Shown: positions 25,044 through 34,525, numbered from the stretch's first letter. The stretch: 43,516 nucleotides of DNA from JAHDNZ01 sp036721855 (GCA_036721855.1 DAIMKF010000015.1:1-43516); one strand, 5' to 3'. Made by a program: numbers and translations. Notes: generated by a model from the letters alone, not told the origin.

Positions 25044-27038
25044 TTGCTAGTTAAAATTATATCAATGGCAATAATAGTTACTTTTATTCTTTTTCCGGTT
25101 CAAGCCGAGGATTATGCATTGGCTTCAAAAAGACTTATCCCCAAACCAGTAGAGGTAGAAAACCTGGAAACTGTTTTTGAGCTTTCTTGGGCCAATTGGT
25201 ATCTTGGCCAGGCTACAGATAGATTTCCCCTAGACGAGTATTTGAATGAGTTGAAGATAGATGTTATAAACAAAGAGGGTCAAAAAAATGCTTATTTCGG
25301 TACAGTCAAGGATCTATGGGAGATAGAAGCCTGTCAAGATGCTATCAAACAGGTACCAGAAGATGAAGAAGGGTATTATTTAGAAGTTTCTCCGGGCAAG
25401 TTAATTGTTATAGGACGGTCTGATGCCGGTGCTTTTTATGGTATTCAGACTCTAAGACAGTTAACTGAAGACGATAAGTTAGTTGTGGTGGGGGCTAAAA
25501 TAATAGATTATCCGGCTCTTCGCTACCGAGCTATCACTGACGATATTTCCAGAGGGCCCTTAACTAAGCTGGAATTTATGAAGCGGATTGTAAAAACTAT
25601 GAGTTCTTTTAAACTAAATATCTATTCACCCTACATGGAACTACAGGTTCTTGAGGGTATTAGATCCCCTGAGGAGACTTTCTCCACTAAGGATTATAAG
25701 GAATTAATCGCCTATGCTAAAAAATACCATGTAGATATAGTCCCTTCATTACAGACCTTTGGTCATTGTACAGTCTTTTTAGCTTTGCCAGACTATAGGC
25801 ATTTAGGGAACCTCTCTTTTGGAAGTTCTCAGCTAGATCCGACTAATCCTAAAGTCTATAAATTTCTGGCCCAAGAAATCTCTAAATGGGCATCATTAAC
25901 CCAATCCCCCTTTATCAATATTGGTGGTGATGAAACCTGGGAGCTAACTTTAGGAAATAGTGGCCTTGAAGCTAGTAGGATCGGTGCTTCCAATGTGTAT
26001 CTTAATCATATTCTTAAGGTGATGGAAATAGTTAAGAAGAATGGTAAAACACCAATGTTTTGGGGAGATATGGTTTTGGCTTGTCCGGAATTAATTACTA
26101 AGCTTCCTGAAGATGTCGTTGTCCTAAATTGGCATTATGGGGATACAACCAGTATGTCGCAAAGACTTGCTCCTTTCCAAGCTGAGGGTAAAAGGCAATG
26201 GGCAGCACCGGGGATTGATAACTGGCTAAGAAATTTTCCGTTTTACTTAAGTTCTAATAACAATGTCAACAGTTTTGCGAAAATCGGTATTAAACACAGT
26301 ATCGAAGGTCTATTTACAACTACCTGGGATGACGACGGAGATACACTTTTTGGTAATAATTGGTATGGAGTTGTCTTTGCCAGTGAAGCCGCCTGGAAAG
26401 GTGGCGGTCCTGGAACTGGCTTTTTTAATAACAGATTTGACTTGGCTGTATTTGGCCAAGACTATGGTATACAAGAGGTAATCATGAAACTGGCTTATAC
26501 TAACTATTACACTTATCAGGGCTATTTCAAAAACAGCAACCTCTTGTTTTTGAAGGATCCTTTTACAGATTTAGAGATATACAATATGGCTGCAAATGGC
26601 AATCAACTGGTTTTAACCGAAGAACTAGTTCTAAAAACTCTAGCTACGGCAGAAGTTAAGAGAAATAAGCATTTTCTCCAAACTCTTGGCTTTACGGCTC
26701 GGAAAGTGGGAGCTTTTGGACGCAAGCTTCTGGTTACCAAAAAGGTGATTGATACTGTAACTGAAATCGAAGGAACAAAAGAAACGGAAAAACTTTACAA
26801 TTTAGCACAAGAACTCTACGCCTTAGAAAAAGAGATTCACGAACTATCAAACGAGTTTTCAACTCTATACCTCGAAGAAAATAAAAGTAGTTTTTTGAGT
26901 GAATTAAAACAACGCTATCTATCGTTACGTTCATATCTGTTTGCCAAAGCAATGGAGCTGGAAAATGCCAGTTACTATGAATATGTTCTATCACCAGAGG
27001 CTCTAGGTCTGCCACGATCACCAAAAAAGAAAAAATAG
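25044..27038 (+). CDS. Secreted beta-N-acetylhexosaminidase (GH20 family)
   Basis: The 664-residue exported enzyme removes N-acetylhexosamine from glycans. The signal peptide spans about 20 residues (ISMAIIVTFILFPVQAED). A GH20b-type N-terminal domain (YYLEVSPGKLIVIGRSDAGAFYGIQTLRQL) leads into the barrel. Catalytic Asp296-Glu297 lie in NIGGDETWEL, and HVDIVPSLQTFGH and the substrate-pocket Trp in VLNWHYGD also match. The final 150 residues are helical. TTG 25044 is chosen since AGGGGTGG ends just upstream; GTG 25035 lies inside that site. It has no partner genes in an operon. Substrate could be peptidoglycan or host/plant glycans. Confidence 0.87.
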   Translation: MLVKIISMAIIVTFILFPVQAEDYALASKRLIPKPVEVENLETVFELSWANWYLGQATDRFPLDEYLNELKIDVINKEGQKNAYFGTVKDLWEIEACQDAIKQVPEDEEGYYLEVSPGKLIVIGRSDAGAFYGIQTLRQLTEDDKLVVVGAKIIDYPALRYRAITDDISRGPLTKLEFMKRIVKTMSSFKLNIYSPYMELQVLEGIRSPEETFSTKDYKELIAYAKKYHVDIVPSLQTFGHCTVFLALPDYRHLGNLSFGSSQLDPTNPKVYKFLAQEISKWASLTQSPFINIGGDETWELTLGNSGLEASRIGASNVYLNHILKVMEIVKKNGKTPMFWGDMVLACPELITKLPEDVVVLNWHYGDTTSMSQRLAPFQAEGKRQWAAPGIDNWLRNFPFYLSSNNNVNSFAKIGIKHSIEGLFTTTWDDDGDTLFGNNWYGVVFASEAAWKGGGPGTGFFNNRFDLAVFGQDYGIQEVIMKLAYTNYYTYQGYFKNSNLLFLKDPFTDLEIYNMAANGNQLVLTEELVLKTLATAEVKRNKHFLQTLGFTARKVGAFGRKLLVTKKVIDTVTEIEGTKETEKLYNLAQELYALEKEIHELSNEFSTLYLEENKSSFLSELKQRYLSLRSYLFAKAMELENASYYEYVLSPEALGLPRSPKKKK

Positions 27039-27167
27039 CGAATAGCAATGGTTTTTAGTGTTAACGCCAGTGCTTTTATGGAATGGGTTTTACCGAGTTT
27101 TAGAGCCAATCATTAATTTTAAGTTTAGATAAAAGAAGGCACCTCGGACACAGGAAGAAGGTATTCT

Positions 27168-27413
27168 TTGGCTTCGCACCAGAACTCTTCTTGGGCATTA
27201 TGGATTAAAGTCTTGGAGAAAATTATATGGCATGATACTTTAGATCCGTCAGCTCAATGTCAGCTCAATTTAATCGTGCCCGAGGTGGTAGGAACTAGTC
27301 TAGAAAAGATGCGTTTTTTTAAACATAATTCGGGGCCTTTACTTGCCAGTATTCAGAGAAGAGTATCCAGTGGCCCGGTGAATTTCGTTCTGAAAAAAAC
27401 TGTTCAGGTTTAA
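27168..27413 (+). CDS. Small ORF, weakly like DnaA N-terminal domain
   Basis: This 81-codon frame starts at TTG 27168 behind AAGAAGGT (about 7 nt). The protein has LWIKVLEKI, then LNLIVPEVVGTSLEKMRFF and LLASIQRR and VNFVLKKT, loosely following the helix-strand order of DnaA domain I, which binds helicase loaders. The typical Phe..Trp core segment is missing. It could be a free-standing domain, a remnant of a larger gene (related-looking coding debris lies at 27050-27115), or chance. Confidence 0.35.
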   Translation: MASHQNSSWALWIKVLEKIIWHDTLDPSAQCQLNLIVPEVVGTSLEKMRFFKHNSGPLLASIQRRVSSGPVNFVLKKTVQV

Positions 27414-27631
27414 TATATTTAACATGGGGAATTCCTATTAAGCGGAAAGGATCAAAACTGATTAAATGCAAATAACTTACCTTGCAAAAAAATAGCATTT
27501 TAAATCCAGACAGTCAAAATCTGCAGAAAATAATTTGAGTTGACAAAAACGATGTTTAACCATTCTTTTGCAGGATAGAAGGGTTGTACAAAGAATTCCC
27601 TTGATTAGCGCTGTAAGAGGAGGTCTTTCAA
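27414..27631. other. Intergenic region upstream of ade-gal operon
   Basis: The 218 AT-rich bases carry a consensus -35 (TTGACA at 27540-27545), but no matching -10 at 16-18 bp. No riboswitch fold was recognised, including purine types. The operon promoter must lie here. Confidence 0.4.
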
Positions 27632-29416
27632 ATGCAGCAAATAACACCACTTTATGAAATGACTCAAGAACTTTCCCTAGTTGCTATGGGTCTTAAAAAA
27701 GCTGATCTTGTTATTAAAGGCGGTAAACTGATCAATGTAAACACACATGAAATTATTCCGGATACTGATGTTGCTATTTGGAGAGGAAGGATAGCTCTAG
27801 TCGGTGATGCTGTACATACAATAGGTGAAGATACTGAGGTTATAGATGCTTCAGGCTATTATCTTTCGCCGGGTTTTATGGATGGACATATTCATGTAGA
27901 AAGCAGTATGCTGACAGTTTCCGAGTACAGTAAAACGGTAGTGCCAAGAGGAACTACGGCCATCTTTATGGACCCGCATGAAATCGCCAATGTTTTAGGA
28001 ATAGAAGGAGTACGATTGATGATTGCTGAAGGCAAGAATGTACCCTTAAGAGTCTATGTGACTATGCCTTCTTGCGTTCCTGCATCTCCCGGTTTTGAAG
28101 ATGCAGGTGCCAAGATAACTCCATTGGATATTGAAGAAGCAATGACTTGGGAGGAAGTGGCAGGTTTAGGAGAGATGATGAACTTCCCCGGAGTTATTTA
28201 TGGTGATAAAGAGGTTCATGAAGAGATTAAGTATACCCTACAGGCAAAAAAATGTGTTACAGGCCACTTCTCTTTACCGGAAACAGGTAAGATGCTTAAT
28301 GCTTATATCGCTTCCGGATGTCGTTCTTGTCATGAGTCGGTTCGAAAAGAGGATGCCTTAGCTAAGATGCGCCTTGGTATGTATGCAAAACTCAGAGAAG
28401 GTTCAGCCTGGCACGATCTTAAAGAAGTAGTTAAGGCTATTACAGAAGACCAGGTCTCAGCTAGATTTGCTATTCTAATCAGCGACGATACTCATCCTGA
28501 TACTTTAATAAATAACGGTCATCTTGATTATATCGTTAAAAGAGCCATTGAAGAGGGTGTTAATCCTATTACAGCAATTGAGATGGTTACAATCAATGTT
28601 GCTGAATGTTTCCAAATGGGTATGGACTTTGGTTCTATTTCTCCGGGCAAGATCGCTGATATTCTTTTGATAAGAGATTTAACTAAAGTACGAGTAGAAC
28701 AAGTCTTTGTTGGTGGCAAACTCGTAGCCAAAGATGGAAAGATGAGGGTTGATACACCACAAATTACCTATCCTGATTGGTCTAAAAATACCATCAAAGT
28801 AGGTAAAACTCTTTCCACAGACGATTTTAGTATAAAAGCGTCAGGGAAAAAAAGGCAGATCAGGATTATGGAGATCGAGGAAGCCAAGGTAGGAACAAAA
28901 CACCTAATAAAGGAAGTTCCCGTAAAAAATGGTTTTATAGAAGCCTGTTCAAAAGAAGACTTGGCTAAAGTGGCTATCTTTGAAAGGCATAACAAAACCC
29001 TTACCAAAGGTTTGGGTTTTGTTACTGGGTTTGGTATCAAAAAAGGCGCTGTAGGCTCAACAGTTGCACATGATAGTCATAATCTGCTTTTAGTAGGTGT
29101 TAATGATCAAGATCTAGCCCTAGCGGGAAATGAGCTTATTAAAGCCGGTGGCGGTATGATTGTAGTTGCTAGAGGAAAAATCCTAGCTCTTTTAAGCTTA
29201 CCGATTGCAGGCTTATTGACAGACAGTCCGGTAGAAGAAGTTAAGGAGAAGATTTTAGCTTTAGATAAAGCTTGGAAAGAGATAGGATGTAAGCTTATTT
29301 CGCCGTTTATGACCATGGCTTTACTGGGTTTGCCGGTTTTACCGGAACTTAGGATAACTAACCGGGGACTAGTAGATACTGTTGATTTTAAGTTTGTAGA
29401 TCTCTTTGCCGATTAA
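27632..29416 (+). CDS. ade: Adenine deaminase
   Basis: The 594-residue amidohydrolase converts adenine to hypoxanthine and ammonia in purine salvage. The metal site is MDGHIHVESSML, with PHEIANVLG, VYGDKEVHEE-like GVIYGDKEV, SGCRSCHESV and ISDDTHPDTL in the expected order. The C-terminal adenine-deaminase domain (HDSHNLLLVGVNDQDLALA) is complete. ATG 27632 follows AGAGGAGG. galT begins 21 nt after its stop with no terminator, so it appears to head the galactose operon. Confidence 0.95.
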   Translation: MQQITPLYEMTQELSLVAMGLKKADLVIKGGKLINVNTHEIIPDTDVAIWRGRIALVGDAVHTIGEDTEVIDASGYYLSPGFMDGHIHVESSMLTVSEYSKTVVPRGTTAIFMDPHEIANVLGIEGVRLMIAEGKNVPLRVYVTMPSCVPASPGFEDAGAKITPLDIEEAMTWEEVAGLGEMMNFPGVIYGDKEVHEEIKYTLQAKKCVTGHFSLPETGKMLNAYIASGCRSCHESVRKEDALAKMRLGMYAKLREGSAWHDLKEVVKAITEDQVSARFAILISDDTHPDTLINNGHLDYIVKRAIEEGVNPITAIEMVTINVAECFQMGMDFGSISPGKIADILLIRDLTKVRVEQVFVGGKLVAKDGKMRVDTPQITYPDWSKNTIKVGKTLSTDDFSIKASGKKRQIRIMEIEEAKVGTKHLIKEVPVKNGFIEACSKEDLAKVAIFERHNKTLTKGLGFVTGFGIKKGAVGSTVAHDSHNLLLVGVNDQDLALAGNELIKAGGGMIVVARGKILALLSLPIAGLLTDSPVEEVKEKILALDKAWKEIGCKLISPFMTMALLGLPVLPELRITNRGLVDTVDFKFVDLFAD

Positions 29417-29437
29417 TTCTAACAGGAGGTATTAAAA

Positions 29438-30418
29438 TTGGCTGAACTCAGGTACAATCCTTTACTAGATGATTGGGTTATGGTGGCAGCTTCAAGACAA
29501 AAGAGGCCGGATATGCCCAAAGATTATTGTCCGTTTTGTCCGGGGTCGGGTAAAGTTCCCGAAGACTATGATGTTTATCTTTACCATAATGATTTTCCGG
29601 TTTTAAGTGAAAACCCTCCACTTCCAGATCAAGTTTTCGGTGGGCCTTACAAAGTTAAAGAATCTAAAGGTAGATGCGAAGTAGTTCTTTATTCACCGGA
29701 TCATTTAGCAACTATTCCTGATCTTTCCTTAGAGCATATAGAAAAACTGATTTCACTTTGGACTGAGACCTACCAAAAACTAGCAGAAGAAAAAGAACAC
29801 CAATATGTCATGATCTTTGAGAACCGGGGTGCAGAAGTAGGAGTTACAATGCCTCATCCCCACGGTCAGATATATGCCTATCCATTTATTCCTCTTAAAG
29901 TCCGTACTGAAGTCGAAAATGCTAAAAAATATTTAAAAAAGACAGGTCGCAATCTATTTTTAGATATCATAAATGAAGAAAAACGGTTTGGCGAAAGAAT
30001 AATCTGGGAAAACGAGGATTTCATAGCTTTTATTCCTTTTTTTACAGACTATCCTTTTGGTACTTTTGTGCTCCCTAAAAGACAGGTACTTTCTTTACCA
30101 GAGTTAACAGAAAGCGAAAAGCAATCACTTGCTCTTTGTCTCAAAGAGTTAATCGGTGGTATGGATAACATCTATGAGAGGCTTTTTCCTTATATGATGG
30201 TTATGCATCCATCGCCATGTCAAAGTAAAGATGCTTTAGATTATTACTGGTTTCATATGGAATTCTACCCACCGCTTAGAGGCAAAAACAGTATTAAATA
30301 CAATGCTTCCTCCGAGACAGGTGGCTGGGCGGCTGCCAATCCCACTAAAGTTGAAACTAATGCCGTGATCTTTAGAGAAGCGATTAGCCGCTTTAGAGAA
30401 AGAAGGGATTTAAAGTGA
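29438..30418 (+). CDS. galT: Galactose-1-phosphate uridylyltransferase
   Basis: The 326-residue Leloir enzyme exchanges UMP between UDP-glucose and galactose 1-phosphate. The active-site triad HPHGQ (His140, nucleophile His142) is intact. CPFCPG near residue 30 provides metal-ligand Cys residues, and YYWFHMEFYPPLR is the C-terminal signature. The start is TTG 29438 behind AGGAGG. It overlaps galK by four bases (GTGA), second in the ade-galT-galK-galE operon. Confidence 0.95.
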   Translation: MAELRYNPLLDDWVMVAASRQKRPDMPKDYCPFCPGSGKVPEDYDVYLYHNDFPVLSENPPLPDQVFGGPYKVKESKGRCEVVLYSPDHLATIPDLSLEHIEKLISLWTETYQKLAEEKEHQYVMIFENRGAEVGVTMPHPHGQIYAYPFIPLKVRTEVENAKKYLKKTGRNLFLDIINEEKRFGERIIWENEDFIAFIPFFTDYPFGTFVLPKRQVLSLPELTESEKQSLALCLKELIGGMDNIYERLFPYMMVMHPSPCQSKDALDYYWFHMEFYPPLRGKNSIKYNASSETGGWAAANPTKVETNAVIFREAISRFRERRDLK

Positions 30419-31578
30419 AAAAAGCCACGGATTTAGTTGGTGATTTTAAAAAAATATATCCAGAGGCCGAAAAGCCACGGGCTTTTTTTGCTCCCGGACG
30501 TGTTAATCTCATTGGTGAGCATACAGATTACACAGGTGGTTTTGTAATGCCGTTTGCTCTTGATTTAGGGATTACAATGCTTATAAGTCCCAGAGAAGAT
30601 GGTCTATACTATTTAAAAAGTTTGGACTATGATAACCAGGTGGTTTTTGATAACAATTTAGTTTTTAACCCCGATGATAGTTGGGGCAACTATCCCAAAG
30701 GTATTGTTTTAGAGCTGCAAAAAAAAGGTTTGCACCTTAAAGGTGCTAACATTATGTATGCCAGCGACCTACCTTCCGGTGCCGGGTTATCATCATCGGC
30801 AGCAATTGGAATGGTAACCGCTTTAGCCTTGACAACATTAAATAATCTTCAAATCGATCTCAAAGAACTGGCCTTTTTATGCCAGCGTATGGAAAACGAC
30901 TTTATCGGTGTCAAAAGTGGTATTATGGATCAATTCGCTGTGGGGCTTTCTAAAAAGGCCCGGGTTCTCTTTTTGGATTGCCAAAATACAATTTATGAAC
31001 ATGTCCCTTTGTTCTTGAATGATATGTGTATAGTGATTACTAACTCTGGTAAAAAAAGAGGTTTGAAAGAATCCCGCTACAATGAAAGAAGACAAGAATG
31101 TGAAGAGGCTTTAGAGATGTTAAAAATCGTAAGACCAGATCTCAAAAGTTATAGAGATCTTAAAGCAACTGATCTTCCTTTAATAAACAGCAGCCTAAAA
31201 TATCCATTTAGAGAAAGAGCTAAACATATAATTACCGAAAACAATCGTGTTCTAGAAGCAAAAAAGGCTTTAAATGCAGGGGACATTACCTGTTTGGGAC
31301 AGTTAATGTTGGCTTCACATCGCTCTTTGTCTGTTGATTATGAAGTAACAGGAGAAGAACTGGACCATCTTTTTTGGGCGCAGTTAAATGCCGGCTGCTT
31401 TGCGACACGCATGACCGGAGCCGGTTTTGGTGGTTGTACCATTAGTCTGGTAAAAAGGGCTGAAAGCGAGGCTTTTTGCGAATCAGTGCATACAACATAT
31501 ATGGAAAAAACAGGTCTGATACCGGAATTCTATATTACGGAAAGCGCAGATGGGGTAGCAGAGCTAACGCTAAATTAA
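30415..31578 (+). CDS. galK: Galactokinase
   Basis: The 387-residue GHMP kinase phosphorylates galactose at C1. The signature PGRVNLIGEHTDYTGGFV, the ATP loop LPSGAGLSSSAAIGM, the catalytic region GVKSGIMDQFAVGL and the C-terminal MTGAGFGGCTISLV are all present. The start is GTG 30415 overlapping the galT stop. galE follows after 31 nt with its own ribosome site. Length is standard. Confidence 0.96.
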   Translation: MKKATDLVGDFKKIYPEAEKPRAFFAPGRVNLIGEHTDYTGGFVMPFALDLGITMLISPREDGLYYLKSLDYDNQVVFDNNLVFNPDDSWGNYPKGIVLELQKKGLHLKGANIMYASDLPSGAGLSSSAAIGMVTALALTTLNNLQIDLKELAFLCQRMENDFIGVKSGIMDQFAVGLSKKARVLFLDCQNTIYEHVPLFLNDMCIVITNSGKKRGLKESRYNERRQECEEALEMLKIVRPDLKSYRDLKATDLPLINSSLKYPFRERAKHIITENNRVLEAKKALNAGDITCLGQLMLASHRSLSVDYEVTGEELDHLFWAQLNAGCFATRMTGAGFGGCTISLVKRAESEAFCESVHTTYMEKTGLIPEFYITESADGVAELTLN

Positions 31579-31609
31579 AAAGCCAAATTAAACTTAAGGA
31601 GGCTTTATA

Positions 31610-32593
31610 ATGGCAATCTTAGTTACAGGTGGTGCCGGGTATATAGGCAGTCACACAGTGAAGTTCTTACGCAGTCAAAATGAAGAGGTTGTGGTATTAG
31701 ATAACCTTTCTAAGGGACATAAAGAGGCTGTAGGGGATGCTTACTTTTATGAAGGTGCTATCCAGGATAAAGATTTAATCTCTGAGATCTGCAGAAAGCA
31801 TGACATTGAAGGGGTAGTACATTTTGCTGCCTATTCGTTGGTTGGCGAAAGTATGAAAGAACCATTTAAATACTATACAAATAATGTTGCCGGAACTTTA
31901 GAATTACTTAAATCTTTAGTGGCAAACAAAGTTAAAAATTTGGTGTTTTCATCAACAGCCGCAGTCTACGGCGAACCGGAAAGGATACCAATCACAGAGA
32001 CTGATAAAACCATACCTACTAATCCGTATGGGGAAACGAAATTAGCGATAGAAAAGATGCTCAAATGGTCTTATGAAGCGTATGGATTGAATTCAATCTG
32101 CTTGCGTTATTTTAATGCTGCAGGAGCTGATCCTGAAGGTCAGTTGGGAGAAGACCACCATCCCGAGACTCACTTAATACCGCTTATTCTAAGTGTGGCC
32201 TTAGGGCAAAGAGATAGTATAACGGTTTTCGGTGACGACTATGATACACCGGATGGAACTTGTGTTAGGGACTATATTCATGTATTGGATTTGGCTAGCG
32301 CCCATTATCAAGCCTTAAAAAAATTACAGACAACTGAAGGAGCTCTGGCTTATAACCTCGGCAACGGAGCAGGTTTTTCGGTGCTGGAAGTCATTGAAAC
32401 CGCAAGGCTAATAACGGCCAAAAATATTCCTGTTATAAAAGGAAACAGACGCCAGGGAGATCCGGCCTTTTTAGTAGCCTCACCCCAAAAGGCAGAAGCG
32501 GAACTTAAGTGGCAGAGGCAATTTAGTTCGTTGGAAAGCATTGTTAAAGACGCCTGGCAATGGCATAAAAACCATCCTCAGGGCTATAGATAA
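31610..32593 (+). CDS. galE: UDP-glucose 4-epimerase
   Basis: The 327-residue short-chain dehydrogenase-type epimerase interconverts UDP-galactose and UDP-glucose. The NAD-binding loop is TGGAGYIGSH at the N-terminus, the catalytic pair YxxxK is in NPYGETKLAIEK, and VCVRDYIHV-like GTCVRDYIHVLDLA is the family signature. ATG 31610 follows AAGGAGG. It is the last gene of the operon; the terminator starts 5 nt after its stop and contains the ribosome site of the next ORF. Confidence 0.96.
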   Translation: MAILVTGGAGYIGSHTVKFLRSQNEEVVVLDNLSKGHKEAVGDAYFYEGAIQDKDLISEICRKHDIEGVVHFAAYSLVGESMKEPFKYYTNNVAGTLELLKSLVANKVKNLVFSSTAAVYGEPERIPITETDKTIPTNPYGETKLAIEKMLKWSYEAYGLNSICLRYFNAAGADPEGQLGEDHHPETHLIPLILSVALGQRDSITVFGDDYDTPDGTCVRDYIHVLDLASAHYQALKKLQTTEGALAYNLGNGAGFSVLEVIETARLITAKNIPVIKGNRRQGDPAFLVASPQKAEAELKWQRQFSSLESIVKDAWQWHKNHPQGYR

Positions 32594-32598
32594 GAGTT

Positions 32599-32642
32599 AC
32601 CTCCTAAGCAAAAACAGCATATTCTGCTTAGGAGGTTTTTTT
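32599..32642 (+). terminator. gal operon terminator that also hides the next ribosome site
   Basis: A 12-bp perfect stem (ACCTCCTAAGCA with TGCTTAGGAGGT) around a 14-nt loop is followed by seven Ts. The AGGAGG at 32630-32635 in the 3' arm is the Shine-Dalgarno of the ORF at 32643. Confidence 0.93.
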
Positions 32643-33452
32643 ATGCACATTTATGTCAATAACTGTCTGGTTGCGGAAAACCAGCCGGAGATGCTCAAAG
32701 GGCTTATTGTGGAAATAGGCAAGAAAGCGGGTATTAGAGTAATTGTGCACCCTAACTTTATTTCGTTTGCACCACCGGTAGATAATTTCCTGGTTGATTT
32801 AAGTGTCGGTGAGAGCTTAAAAAATTGGGCTCAATCCTTGCGAGAAAAGTTATCGATTTCCGGGTTTAGAACTGATCCGGTTGGTAAAGCAAGGCAGTCT
32901 TATTTAAATAAACTAAAGAAGATTCACCTTGTTGTTCGAGAAGGTAAACCCGGAATATATTGGCGGGGCTTTATTAAGCAAAAAAACCAAGCCTTACTGC
33001 TGCAAGAGACACTTAATTTAAAAGAAATAAAATTTGAGGTAGTAAAGTTACGGGGCAACCTTAAAAAGCAGATTGTTCTACAGGGAGATAAAGACACTTT
33101 AGTCAAAGCTGAAGAGGGGATCCTAGAATGGATTTTAATACAGGCAAAAATCGATACTTTGCCAGCTTGGGTTAAAAAAGTTAAACCGTTTACGGATAAC
33201 AAACTGCCGGATCCGTTAAATTTATTAGAACAAAACTTACTAAATACAGAGCAAAATCAACAAAAAGAACTCGACAAAGAACTTGAGGGCTTACCCCTGG
33301 GAGACAATATCACACAGTTTCTGCAAACTGATGATCCTAGAGTTGAAAAATTACAGGAGACCATTAAAAAATTTTATGAAACCCAGAAAATGCCAATAAC
33401 ACCGCCTAAATTATCATGTAGTTTTCCACCAAACAAACCACAAACTAGATAG
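32643..33452 (+). CDS. Unknown protein, start site in terminator hairpin
   Basis: The 269-residue protein was not recognised. It begins MHIYVNNCLVAENQPEML, has a mixed alpha/beta N-terminal region of about 70 residues (IGKKAGIRVIVHPNFISF...), a Lys-rich basic middle (LNKLKKIHLVVREGKPG) and an acidic, Gln-rich C-terminus. No signal peptide or membrane helix is seen. ATG 32643 is 7 nt after AGGAGG, but that site is in the 3' arm of the gal terminator. The frame stays open upstream inside galE, without a better ribosome site. A bidirectional terminator lies about 90 nt downstream. Confidence 0.65.
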   Translation: MHIYVNNCLVAENQPEMLKGLIVEIGKKAGIRVIVHPNFISFAPPVDNFLVDLSVGESLKNWAQSLREKLSISGFRTDPVGKARQSYLNKLKKIHLVVREGKPGIYWRGFIKQKNQALLLQETLNLKEIKFEVVKLRGNLKKQIVLQGDKDTLVKAEEGILEWILIQAKIDTLPAWVKKVKPFTDNKLPDPLNLLEQNLLNTEQNQQKELDKELEGLPLGDNITQFLQTDDPRVEKLQETIKKFYETQKMPITPPKLSCSFPPNKPQTR

Positions 33453-33545
33453 AAGGGAAAAAAGCAACCGGGGGACGATCAGTCGGTTAAAATTAGGATT
33501 GCTATGTAGGTTAAGGTTCTTAGATAAACATCTTGCCACTCATAC

Positions 33546-33591
33546 AAAAAAAGAAGGTACATTGCCTTTTTGCAATGCACCTTCTTTTTTT
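33546..33591. terminator. Bidirectional terminator between convergent genes
   Basis: A long stem (AAAAAAAGAAGGT.CATTGC with GCAATG.ACCTTCTTTTTTT) with A and T runs at the two ends. Confidence 0.93.
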
Positions 33592-33600
33592 AAGTTCATT

Positions 33601-34245
33601 TTAAAGTTGCGGTGGAAAGAATTCTGGGAAAGGTCTCGTCTCAAATTCAATGCAGACATTAGGTTGATCAGGAAGCTCTTCGCATTCCACAGGAACAGGA
33701 CAAAAACCAAAGGAAGGAACAAGCAGTTGGACAAAAAGTCCAATCTTGATAATGATAAAGGCACCAATAAAACAAGCCAGGTCACCGTCTGTAGTAATTC
33801 GGCAAGATAAGCATTCAAAGACAGCTTCGGTTAAAACTCTATAATCATAGTTATCAGCATCCGGTGCATACAAAAGCACTGCCTTTTTGAACGCTACAGA
33901 GCGTACAAGGGTTATCTCCGTACCATCTGTGGCAATATAGGTAAGGCTAACATCAGCACAGATAGTAACATCAACTCTAGCTAGAGGACCTGAATCAAAT
34001 TGGGTGATGCAAGTTTGCACAGCTTTGACACTGCCTGGAACAACTTGGCAGCTAACAAAACGTGCCACTGGTTTATCAACATTGAAAACAAATTCCTGGC
34101 ACTCGCGTTGAGAACAAGCATCATAGATTTTTTGAACATAAATACAGACAATTTCGGATGGAGGGGGACAGTTTCTCTGGTCATAGATCTGCCCAGGAGA
34201 TGTTGGTCCAGGTGCCCAGTGAGTTCTAACTGACTTTGTATTCAT
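33601..34245 (-). CDS. Cys-rich hypothetical protein of sporulating clostridia type
   Basis: The 214-residue protein contains VCIYVQKIYDACSQRECQ, a motif seen in uncharacterised proteins of spore-forming Clostridia, followed by beta-rich sequence (VARFVSCQVVPGSVKAV, RVDVTICADVSLTYIA) and about ten Cys. One hydrophobic stretch (FIGAFIIIKIGLFVQLLVPS) could be a buried strand or membrane segment. There is no signal peptide. AAGGAGGC precedes ATG 34245. A spore-surface role is plausible from Cys content and family resemblance, not demonstrated. Confidence 0.65.
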   Translation of the reverse strand: MNTKSVRTHWAPGPTSPGQIYDQRNCPPPSEIVCIYVQKIYDACSQRECQEFVFNVDKPVARFVSCQVVPGSVKAVQTCITQFDSGPLARVDVTICADVSLTYIATDGTEITLVRSVAFKKAVLLYAPDADNYDYRVLTEAVFECLSCRITTDGDLACFIGAFIIIKIGLFVQLLVPSFGFCPVPVECEELPDQPNVCIEFETRPFPEFFPPQL

Positions 34246-34471
34246 TTACAAAAGCCTCCTTGAACCACGTGTGAAGGCATAGCCTTCTGTTACCATATTA
34301 TGAAATTTGAAAAAAGGGGTGCAAAGAAGGTGAAATAATGCGGCAGCTTATTCGTTATTTGGTAAAAGTTCATGATTAAGACATGGGGTATTCATATTGA
34401 CTAAGCCAAAGCATCAACTTCTTTGATGAGAAAAAATAGTCACGGCAAGTAGTAAAGCTGCCTTTGTGGGT

Positions 34472-34500
34472 TTGCTCATAGTACTTTATGCCTGTATAAT
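34472..34500 (+). promoter_or_regulatory. Promoter of the CAP-domain gene
   Basis: TTGCTC (34472-34477), 17-bp spacer, TATAAT (34495-34500), 25 bp before the ATG. This puts the transcription start almost at the ribosome site, giving a very short leader. Confidence 0.75.
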
Positions 34501-34525
34501 CTGATTGTTCAAAGGAGGTATAAAA

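Noticed and set aside
27414..27631. Purine riboswitch upstream of adenine deaminase
   Set aside because: Neither the conserved three-way-junction residues nor paired loops could be found.
34339..34380. Thirteen-codon ORF behind AAGAAGGTG, candidate leader peptide
   Set aside because: It is very short, has no run of diagnostic codons and no attenuator pairing behind it; the CAP gene promoter lies downstream of it.
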